Shown one piece after another: positions 1 to 4,488 of a DNA stretch of 9,039 bases (position 1 is its first letter; the number at the start of each line of letters is the position of its first letter). Under the pieces are notes generated by a model. That model did no database searches, was not told the DNA's origin, and saw only the letters and a program-made list of their open reading frames with translations. This stretch comes from Chitinophagaceae bacterium (GTDB lineage Bacteria > Bacteroidota > Bacteroidia > Chitinophagales > Chitinophagaceae): NCBI GenBank assembly GCA_023251285.1, contig JAHEZB010000018.1, positions 1 to 9,039 on the forward strand. The letters are read 5' to 3'. A program made the translations under genes and the position numbers.

Positions 1-481
1 TTTCTTTGTCCTGGAAATCGTTTATTTCGACTTTTTTATTTTCCAAAACCTTGTATTGTTCGAAGTAATTCTTTAAAACTTTAAAAATATGTTGCGGCAC
101 TTCCTCCAGGCTGCTGATGTAATTCACGCCCGGATCACGTACTGCCACCGCGATTATTTTATCATCTATCAGCCCTGTATCGATCATTTGCATATTGCCA
201 ATCACAAATGCTTCTACCAAACACAACGGTTGAATTGGTTCCGAACACATCACGAGAATGTCCAGCGGATCGCCATCTTTCCCCAGCGTTTGCGGAATAA
301 AACCGTAATTAACCGGGTAATGAAATGATGAATAAATAATGCGGTCTAATTTTAATAATCCCGTCTTTTTATCTATTTCATATTTCGATTTTGAACCTTG
401 CGGTATTTCAATCAGCGCATTTACGATTTGTGGCGCTTCATCGCCGGTGGTAGCGCCATGCCATGGATGTAAAACGTACAT
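1..481 (-). CDS. ppa: Inorganic pyrophosphatase, family I (partial, C-terminus off the left edge)
   Basis: This cytosolic enzyme hydrolyses pyrophosphate to two phosphates with Mg2+, pulling biosynthetic reactions forward. The minus strand is open from an ATG at 479-481 to the window edge, giving 160 residues without a stop. The family signature DGDPLDI lies at 69-75, supplying the metal-binding aspartates. Other expected active-site residues are E25, K33, E35, R47, Y59, D101, D106 and K108, with Y143-K144 in the FEQYK segment near the C-terminus. Family members are about 175-185 residues, so only about 15-25 residues should be missing. The start is supported by the typical MYVLHPWHG opening. 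No Shine-Dalgarno sequence is visible. It is the last of a run of minus-strand genes, downstream of the DUF190 gene across a 118-base spacer. Identification is very secure; residue roles are assigned by analogy with E. coli Ppa. Confidence 0.97.
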   Translation of the reverse strand, partial: MYVLHPWHGATTGDEAPQIVNALIEIPQGSKSKYEIDKKTGLLKLDRIIYSSFHYPVNYGFIPQTLGKDGDPLDILVMCSEPIQPLCLVEAFVIGNMQMIDTGLIDDKIIAVAVRDPGVNYISSLEEVPQHIFKVLKNYFEQYKVLENKKVEINDFQDKE

Positions 482-560
482 TGCTGTTTATTTATTTGAT
501 GGTTAAATTATTAAAGTAATGAATTATTAAATTGTTGGTTCACTAATTTCAAGTTGCGCA

Positions 561-595
561 TTAGTTCTAAATTCTTAGTTCTTGATTCTTACTCT
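561..595. repeat. Degenerate 7-bp tandem repeat array
   Basis: Five consecutive heptamers are visible on the plus strand: TTAGTTC, TAAATTC, TTAGTTC, TTGATTC and TTACTCT. The first and third are identical and the others differ at two to four positions. On the minus strand, the direction of the flanking genes, the unit reads GAACTAA. The array fills the spacer between the end of the DUF190 gene and the start of ppa, ending about 80 bases upstream of the ppa start. No hairpin or promoter box stands out within it. The function is unknown; short A/T-rich heptamers of this sort may simply arise by replication slippage. Confidence 0.6.
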
Positions 596-599
596 TATT

Positions 600-947
600 C
601 TATTTCCCCGACCGGTACCTGATCACCTCCGCTTTTTCAAGTGTGATCAATCCGCCGGATCCTGATTCTTCAAAAAGCTGTTCTACTGTTTTCACAAACA
701 AATTTATCTTATCAAGCGTATCAACAATCTCAACAATCACGGGAAGATCTGTGGAAATATCAAAAAGTTTGGCGGTATGCACTTTACTGTTTGGCCCAAA
801 TCCCATGATACCGCGTGTAACGGTCGCACCGGAAAGTGATTGTTTCTTCGCTTCAAAAACAATCGTTTCGTATAGTGGCTGTTGATGATATTTATCTGAT
901 TCGCCGAGAAAAATACGAAGCAATTTTGCCTCCGGATTATTTTCCAT
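600..947 (-). CDS. DUF190 family PII-like protein next to crcB
   Basis: This 115-residue soluble protein belongs to the DUF190 family, whose known structures have a PII-like ferredoxin fold. No biochemical role is firmly established. Family features visible are the LLRIFLGESDKY strand near residues 9-20, the PLYETIVFEAKK helix at 24-35, the ATVTRGIMGFG segment at 41-51 (the equivalent of a ligand loop), HTAKLFDIS at 57-65, and DLPVIVEIVD at 67-76. The length is normal for the family. The start codon lies one base after the crcB stop, so the two are almost certainly co-translated. DUF190 genes are commonly found beside crcB, which suggests a regulatory or accessory role in fluoride export; that role is inference. 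The family assignment is secure. Confidence 0.93.
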   Translation of the reverse strand: MENNPEAKLLRIFLGESDKYHQQPLYETIVFEAKKQSLSGATVTRGIMGFGPNSKVHTAKLFDISTDLPVIVEIVDTLDKINLFVKTVEQLFEESGSGGLITLEKAEVIRYRSGK

Positions 948-948
948 T

Positions 949-1320
949 TTATAAATATTTTATTAATGAAATTCCCCCGAAAGTAGCTGCCAGCCCAATA
1001 ATAACGCTGAAGGCAACATAAGAGAAAGCCGGCCAATATTCTGCATCGCGCAACATACTTACTGTTTCATTTGAAAAAGAAGAAAAAGTGGTAAATCCGC
1101 CCATAATTCCTGTGGCAAGAAAAATCCTCCATTCCGGATTCCAGTTCCCTCTTTCGCTAACAGCATAGATGGCGCCTATCAAAAAACATCCGATAATATT
1201 TACGGCCATCGTTCCATACGGAAATGTGGAAAGGATTTTATTTTGAACAAACAACGTAACCAGGTAACGTGATATGCCTCCGATAAAACTTCCAAGGCCA
1301 ACGAGCAATACAATTTTCAT
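949..1320 (-). CDS. crcB: Fluoride ion channel/exporter CrcB (Fluc)
   Basis: CrcB/Fluc is a small inner-membrane protein that forms antiparallel dimers with two fluoride pores and lets fluoride leave the cell. This copy is 123 residues, the usual length, with four hydrophobic segments at roughly 1-22, 36-55, 64-88 and 98-120. Family motifs are present: GGISRY at 14-19, the pore asparagine N41 in the VNIIGCF segment, and GGFTTFSSF at 74-82 with the phenylalanine-box residues and the sodium-site turn, followed by E85. It starts 24 bases after the upstream lipoprotein stop and is followed one base later by the DUF190 gene. The short upstream gap leaves no room for a fluoride riboswitch. A single CrcB of this form would work as a homodimer. 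Identification is secure. Confidence 0.96.
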   Translation of the reverse strand: MKIVLLVGLGSFIGGISRYLVTLFVQNKILSTFPYGTMAVNIIGCFLIGAIYAVSERGNWNPEWRIFLATGIMGGFTTFSSFSNETVSMLRDAEYWPAFSYVAFSVIIGLAATFGGISLIKYL

Positions 1321-1344
1321 TTTTTATTGTGTAAAAAAAAACTT

Positions 1345-1746
1345 CTAGTTTCCGATAAATGTATATTTAAAATCCACAAGCCATTCATTATTCTTTTTTA
1401 CTAATTTAATTTTTGAAGCCTTGTTTTTATAGCTGTTGGTATAATAAATTATGTCAACAGAATCGGATTTTGCAATAGAAGAATCGATAATAATATTGGC
1501 ATCGCTATATCCGCGACGGTCCTCAGGGGTCATTTTGCTATTGAATGTTTTCAAACCTTCCAGGTATTCCATGTTGGTACTGTCGGGCAATATATATTTT
1601 TGTGCTTTTACATAATCTCCCTTTAGAGATGCTTCAATAAAACCTCTTCCGGATTCCAACGGATCGCTTTTATCAACATTTGCAGAATTGGTGCAGGCAG
1701 CAAAGGTGATCGAAAAAACTCCAAACACAGTTAATACACGTTTCAT
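1345..1746 (-). CDS. Small lipoprotein with DUF4878/NTF2-like domain
   Basis: This 133-residue protein has a lipoprotein signal: basic MKR, a hydrophobic stretch, and a lipobox FAAC at 15-18 with C18 as the lipidated cysteine. The mature part resembles DUF4878-type cone-shaped (NTF2-like) domains. It has a helix with the pattern GRGFIEASLKGDYVKAQKY at 33-51, a middle region, then beta strands at roughly 95-130 ending in NNEWLVDFKYTF. No catalytic residues can be pointed out and the function is unknown; the domain is common in Bacteroidota envelope lipoproteins. The ATG is preceded by AAGGA at a good distance, one of the few clear ribosome sites here. It is related to, but shorter than, the lipoprotein encoded just upstream at 1848-2408. 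It reads into crcB after 24 bases, so it probably leads that transcript. The lipoprotein call is secure; the domain call is moderately so. Confidence 0.85.
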   Translation of the reverse strand: MKRVLTVFGVFSITFAACTNSANVDKSDPLESGRGFIEASLKGDYVKAQKYILPDSTNMEYLEGLKTFNSKMTPEDRRGYSDANIIIDSSIAKSDSVDIIYYTNSYKNKASKIKLVKKNNEWLVDFKYTFIGN

Positions 1747-1749
1747 TTT

Positions 1750-1759
1750 TCCTTTTTAT
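1750..1759 (-). promoter_or_regulatory. Ribosome binding site of the small lipoprotein gene
   Basis: On the minus strand the sequence AAAAAGGAAAA precedes the ATG at 1744-1746. The AAGGA core sits about five bases before the start. This stands out because most other genes in the window show no Shine-Dalgarno-like purine run, and it supports the chosen start. Confidence 0.5.
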
Positions 1760-1793
1760 AAATGAAGGTAAATATCTTTTTGTTTTCAAATAA

Positions 1794-1821
1794 AAAAACA
1801 CTTTTTTGTAAAAGTGTTTTT
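1794..1821 (-). terminator. Hairpin terminator, possibly bidirectional
   Basis: A perfect 12-bp inverted repeat pairs 1794-1805 (AAAAACACTTTT) with 1810-1821 (AAAAGTGTTTTT) around a four-base loop at 1806-1809. On the minus strand the stem ends in a run of T, as expected of a Rho-independent terminator, and it lies 27 bases beyond the stop of the lipoprotein gene at 1848-2408. The T-run also exists on the plus strand. The stem is A/T-rich, with only three G-C pairs, so some read-through into the next lipoprotein gene is likely. Confidence 0.7.
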
Positions 1822-1847
1822 GAAGAAAATCGCTGCTGCAAATCTTT

Positions 1848-2408
1848 TTATTTTTGTTGTGCGGCCTTCAAACTATCCATCAGTTTTCGTGCGCGGTCCA
1901 TTTTTTCTTTCAGATGAGAATTAGCACTGTCCATGCTTTCGTTCATTTGTGCACTGTCTTCTCCATTCATATTTCCCATGCCATTCAAGCCGTGTTCTTT
2001 CATTTTTTTATTCGCCATATCCGTGAGAGTAGCCATATCAAAAGCCACCTTCCAATCGCCGCTTTCCTTCTTCAGGAGGAAGTCGGTGGTTTCGCCCGAT
2101 TTTTTATCTTTCACAGGCACAGTCGCTTTATCTCCTGTAATCGTAGCATCGCCCATTTGCATATTATTGATCATTTCCATCATTTTATCGGCATGATCGT
2201 TATTTATATTTTGCATACCCATTTGCATCATGCTCAGCATTCCCTCACTGTCTTTTGTAGCATATTTTTTTGCTTCATTAACGTCTCTTTTTGAAAGAGC
2301 TTCAAAAAAATGATTGAGAACTTCTTTTGGATTGGCGCCACTTCCGCTTTTACAACCGGGAAGGATCACTACAAAAGCGGCTATGATTATTACAATAATC
2401 TTCTTCAT
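1848..2408 (-). CDS. Methionine-rich lipoprotein with DUF4878-like domain
   Basis: This 186-residue protein starts with a lipoprotein signal: MKK, a hydrophobic run, and lipobox LPGC at 16-19, so C19 is probably lipidated. Residues about 27-125 resemble DUF4878, with an opening helix PKEVLNHFFEALSKRDVNEAKKYA at 27-50 and closing strands DFLLKKESGDWKVAFD at 109-124. The rest is a polar, charged tail, probably helical, with Asn, Gln, Ser and Met. About 20 of 186 residues are methionine, concentrated at 57-85 (MLSMMQMGMQ and MMEMINNMQMG) and in the tail. No catalytic site is recognised and the function is unknown. The downstream lipoprotein gene encodes a shorter relative. The gene has a TACATTTG -7 box upstream and a hairpin terminator downstream, so it can be its own transcription unit. 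The lipoprotein call is firm; the domain assignment is likely. Confidence 0.88.
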   Translation of the reverse strand: MKKIIVIIIAAFVVILPGCKSGSGANPKEVLNHFFEALSKRDVNEAKKYATKDSEGMLSMMQMGMQNINNDHADKMMEMINNMQMGDATITGDKATVPVKDKKSGETTDFLLKKESGDWKVAFDMATLTDMANKKMKEHGLNGMGNMNGEDSAQMNESMDSANSHLKEKMDRARKLMDSLKAAQQK

Positions 2409-2430
2409 AAATGGGTTTTTTTAATTGAAA

Positions 2431-2438
2431 CAAATGTA
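2431..2438 (-). promoter_or_regulatory. -7 promoter element of the Met-rich lipoprotein gene
   Basis: The minus strand reads TACATTTG, an exact match to the Bacteroidota -7 consensus TAnnTTTG, 22 bases before the ATG at 2406-2408. A TTG -33 element at the preferred distance of 17-23 bases is not present; only a T-run lies there. Transcription would begin around 2424-2427, giving a short leader. Confidence 0.45.
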
Positions 2439-2470
2439 ATTTTTCTTTGGAAATAAAACGATTGATATTT

Positions 2471-2480
2471 CGAAATTTCG
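2471..2480. promoter_or_regulatory. Palindrome upstream of the lipoprotein promoter
   Basis: CGAAATTTCG is a perfect 10-bp palindrome about 33 bases upstream of the -7 box of the lipoprotein gene on the minus strand. That position would suit an activator or operator site. It is short and A/T-centred, so chance is a real alternative. Confidence 0.2.
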
Positions 2481-2630
2481 TTTATGAAAAGCTGCAAATT
2501 ACTTTTCCTGAAGCGCAATTCCTCATTTCACATTTACAGGAAACAGGAATAACACTTATTTGCTTTGCTCATATGCCAAACGTTCTTTAAGCTTGGTTAA
2601 AAAAGATTGCAACAAAAATAAGATATTGAT

Positions 2631-2649
2631 TAAAAAGTCGGGATGACTG
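2631..2649. repeat. Direct copy of the tRNA-Pro 3' end (att-like)
   Basis: The sequence TAAAAAGTCGGGATGACTG matches 4307-4325 at 18 of 19 positions, including 12 uninterrupted bases (2638-2649). In the tRNA gene those 12 bases are the discriminator, the 3' acceptor strand and the adjoining four bases of the T stem. The copy has the same orientation as the tRNA end, and sequence beyond base 2651 no longer matches. It could be a distal attachment site left by an element inserted at the tRNA, a remnant of a duplicated tRNA, or chance helped by the A-run. Confidence 0.4.
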
Positions 2650-3031
2650 AAGGATGCCGATCTCTTTACATAACCTGGGGAAAAATCAGTCAGAAAAAGC
2701 AACGAGGCACATCGAAATAGAATATCGTTTGGTAAAAGCTGAAAGCAGTAAACGAACAAATACGGTGAATCTTTATCCTGGTAATTTCGAAAAAACTATT
2801 TACGCTAAACGAAAACAAAACGGGCGATATCACCAATACCTGGAGAACTGATTGATCGGAGATCATTCTGTGCCGGACGTTCAAAGGATCACTCATACGA
2901 ATGCGACTTAAATATTGAGTGGAAGATGGCTGCCGGAAGCAGATTTGATCGTGCCTTTGACTATCGAAATTTATCAAAATTGACGTACTATTGAGGGCGA
3001 TTCTTTATGAATTATTTAAGTCGTTCGAAAG

Positions 3032-3084
3032 TGATGACTGAAGAAGCGTTTCAAAATCAATAACAGCGCTTCGGAGCGTCATCA
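3032..3084. other. Nested hairpin in the gene-free region
   Basis: Two nested perfect stems can be drawn. The outer pairs TGATGAC (3032-3038) with GTCATCA (3078-3084). The inner pairs GAAGCG (3043-3048) with CGCTTC (3067-3072). They are separated by a small internal loop (four and five bases), and an 18-base terminal loop closes the inner stem. An alternative small hairpin uses CGCT/AGCG at 3067-3078. No T-run follows, so it is not a typical terminator. It lies about 110 bases before the dehydrogenase start and could be a leader structure or part of a small RNA. Confidence 0.4.
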
Positions 3085-3191
3085 GTGAAACAAAAATAAC
3101 ACAGACATCTGTTGCATTTAAATATCACCCGATTTCTGAATCGTGTAGCGGCAGAGCCGGATAGTGAGAATTGCTTTTAATGCTTTAAGAT

Positions 3192-4226
3192 ATGAATCAA
3201 AACAATAAAATGAAAACACTCGTTTGTCCTCAACCCCAGCAATTAGAATATATGGAGGCAGAAGAACCGGAATTGGTGAAAGGCAATTCAATCATAAAAA
3301 TCCGGCGCATTGGAATTTGTGGAACTGATCTTCATGCTTATGAAGGAACACAACCATTTTTTGAATACCCAAGAATATTAGGCCATGAATTATCAGGAGA
3401 GTTAATCGAGATTGATGGCGCACCCGGTTTTGAAACCGGCGAAGCGGTAACCTTTATCCCTTATTTTAATTGTGGCCGCTGCATCGCTTGTGAAATGGGA
3501 AAACCAAATTGTTGCACCAATATCCGGGTATGTGGTGTTCATTGTGACGGAGGAATGGCAGAATATTTATCAGTGCCTTCCAACTCTCTCATTAAAGGGG
3601 AAGGGTTGAGTTTTGATGAATTGGCATTAGTAGAACCTTTGGCAATAGGCGCGCATGGTGTCCGGAGGGCAGGAATAAAGGAAGGTGAACATGTTTTAGT
3701 AATTGGAGCGGGGCCAATCGGATTGGGAACGATCGAATTTGCAAGGATTGCAGGAGCAAAAGTTACGGTACTCGATATCAACGAAAGACGATTACAATTT
3801 TGCAGCGACAAATTAAATGTCAGAAATACTTTAAGTGTCCTCGGATCCGATATTATGCAGGAAATACTCAGTATTACAAACGGTGATATGCCGACAGTTG
3901 TTATAGATGCTACCGGAAATTTACAAGCGATCAACAATGGTTTTCAATATATGGCTCATGGTGGACGGTACGTGCTGATCGGGCTTCAAAAGGGTCCTAT
4001 TACTTTCAGCCATCCTGAGTTTCATAAAAGAGAAGGCACATTAATGAGTAGCCGCAATGCCACTAAAACTGACTTTGAACATGTAATAGATGCAATGAAA
4101 AAGAAGGAAGTAAACCCCGCCACGTATATCACGCACAGGGTATTGTTCAAGGATGTAAAAGATGAATTTGAAAGTTGGTTAAACCCTGAAAACGGTGTTA
4201 TAAAAGCGATGGTTGAAATGAGGTAG
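3192..4226 (+). CDS. Zinc-dependent medium-chain alcohol/polyol dehydrogenase
   Basis: This 344-residue protein is a cytosolic medium-chain dehydrogenase/reductase, oxidising a secondary alcohol or sugar acid with NAD+. The catalytic zinc ligands are visible as C43 in CGTDLHA and H65-E66 in GHE, with E148 in the VEPLA segment. The structural zinc site is C94, C97, C100 and C108. The Rossmann loop GAGPIG is at 172-177, and D195 after the second strand favours NAD+ over NADP+. The opening GICGTDLHAYEGTQPFFEYPRILGHE recalls the L-gulonate/L-galactonate 5-dehydrogenase (LgoD, RspB-like) branch, but the substrate is not proven. An internal ATG at codon 7 (MKTLVC) matches the usual family start and may be the true one. 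The gene stands alone between a gene-free region and a convergent tRNA-Pro, inside the tRNA-end direct repeats, so acquisition by transfer is possible. The family call is firm; the substrate is open. Confidence 0.93.
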   Translation: MNQNNKMKTLVCPQPQQLEYMEAEEPELVKGNSIIKIRRIGICGTDLHAYEGTQPFFEYPRILGHELSGELIEIDGAPGFETGEAVTFIPYFNCGRCIACEMGKPNCCTNIRVCGVHCDGGMAEYLSVPSNSLIKGEGLSFDELALVEPLAIGAHGVRRAGIKEGEHVLVIGAGPIGLGTIEFARIAGAKVTVLDINERRLQFCSDKLNVRNTLSVLGSDIMQEILSITNGDMPTVVIDATGNLQAINNGFQYMAHGGRYVLIGLQKGPITFSHPEFHKREGTLMSSRNATKTDFEHVIDAMKKKEVNPATYITHRVLFKDVKDEFESWLNPENGVIKAMVEMR

Positions 4227-4306
4227 ATTCGCCATTTCTATTTGTAATGCCCTATTGACGCCTATTTAAGTAAAGCTTTGTAAACAATAATAAAATTTGG
4301 AAAAGA

Positions 4307-4325
4307 TAAAAAATCGGGATGACTG
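4307..4325. repeat. tRNA-Pro 3' end, partner of the copy at 2631-2649
   Basis: This is the second member of the 19-base direct repeat, with 18 of 19 positions shared. Its right 12 bases are inside tRNA-Pro and its left 7 bases are the A-run just beyond the tRNA 3' end. If the pair are attachment sites, the enclosed segment is about 1.7 kb and contains only the dehydrogenase gene and gene-free DNA. Confidence 0.4.
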
Positions 4326-4387
4326 GATTCGAACCAGCGGCCTCTTCGTCCCGAACGAAACGCGCTACCTGGCTGCGCTACATCCCG
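4314..4387 (-). tRNA. tRNA-Pro, anticodon CGG
   Basis: A full 74-base cloverleaf folds on the minus strand. The acceptor pairs CGGGATG (4381-4387) with CATCCCG (4315-4321). The D stem is GCGC/GCGC around a nine-base loop. The anticodon stem is TTTCG/CGAAG with loop TTCGGGA (4349-4355), placing anticodon CGG at 4351-4353. The variable region is five bases, and the T stem GCTGG/CCAGT encloses loop TTCGAAT. The anticodon reads proline codon CCG. C1-G72 with discriminator A73 is the identity set typical of bacterial tRNA-Pro. CCA is not encoded; a T-run follows directly, so the CCA must be added enzymatically. The tRNA is convergent with the dehydrogenase gene and precedes the aldehyde dehydrogenase stop in a separate unit. 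Identification is secure. Confidence 0.97.
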
Positions 4388-4402
4388 AAAAATGCAGTGC
4401 TG

Positions 4403-4429
4403 TAAAAATAAGAATTGTGAGTTAACAAA
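4403..4429 (-). promoter_or_regulatory. Possible promoter of tRNA-Pro
   Basis: On the minus strand TTTG (4426-4429) is followed after 15 bases by TATTTTTA (4403-4410), which matches TAnnTTTG except at the last base. Transcription would start about ten bases before the tRNA. The spacing is shorter than the usual 17-23 bases, so this is a weak candidate. Confidence 0.28.
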
Positions 4430-4488
4430 AAGAAACGAAGCGAAAGAATGTTTTCAGCAAACAAACAAATACCGCGAATTTCATTTCA

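Larger units (their letters stand above)
2409..3191. other. Gene-free region of about 780 bases with several inverted repeats
   Basis: No reading frame here looks like a real gene: the open stretches are short, overlap each other on both strands, and show no recognisable motif, start signal or family pattern. What can be seen is as follows. The lipoprotein promoter and a palindrome lie at the left end. An inverted repeat pairs TTTCCTG (2504-2510) with CAGGAAA (2537-2543). A copy of the tRNA-Pro 3' end lies at 2631-2649. CACTCA/TGAGTG pairs at 2890-2895 and 2916-2921. A nested hairpin lies at 3032-3084. A small stem CGGC-AGA-GCCG lies at 3149-3159. The region between 2640 and 3190 looks less A/T-homopolymeric than ordinary spacers here, so it could be decayed coding sequence or an RNA; I cannot decide between these. 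Confidence 0.5.

Noticed and set aside
89..328. Plus-strand open frame of 79 codons
   Set aside because: It lies opposite the pyrophosphatase gene, whose signature and active-site residues are unmistakable; the plus frame has no recognisable pattern.
643..1036. Overlapping open frames on both strands within the DUF190/crcB genes
   Set aside because: They are shadows of two well-recognised families read in other frames.
949..1847. Fluoride riboswitch before crcB
   Set aside because: The gap before crcB is 24 bases and the next spacer upstream holds only an A/T-rich terminator hairpin; the conserved riboswitch core is not seen.
1854..2294. Plus-strand frame of 146 codons rich in His and Phe
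   Set aside because: It is the antisense image of the lipoprotein gene, whose Met codons (ATG, read as CAT) give the His-rich look; no start signal or family motif.
2504..2543. Inverted repeat TTTCCTG/CAGGAAA as a terminator or operator
   Set aside because: The stem is only 7 bp with a 26-base loop and no T-run; a second CAGGAA copy follows directly, so chance or a short direct repeat is as likely.
2638..2649. A second tRNA gene
   Set aside because: Only the last dozen bases match tRNA-Pro; no D, anticodon or T arm follows, so it is at most a fragment or attachment-site copy.
2556..2977. Three short overlapping frames (65-95 codons) on both strands in the gene-free region
   Set aside because: Each lacks a ribosome site, domain pattern and homologue that I recognise. 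They overlap one another, and composition is not gene-like. They might be remnants but cannot be called genes.
3539..3937. Minus-strand frame of 132 codons inside the dehydrogenase
   Set aside because: It is antisense to a complete, motif-bearing dehydrogenase reading frame.
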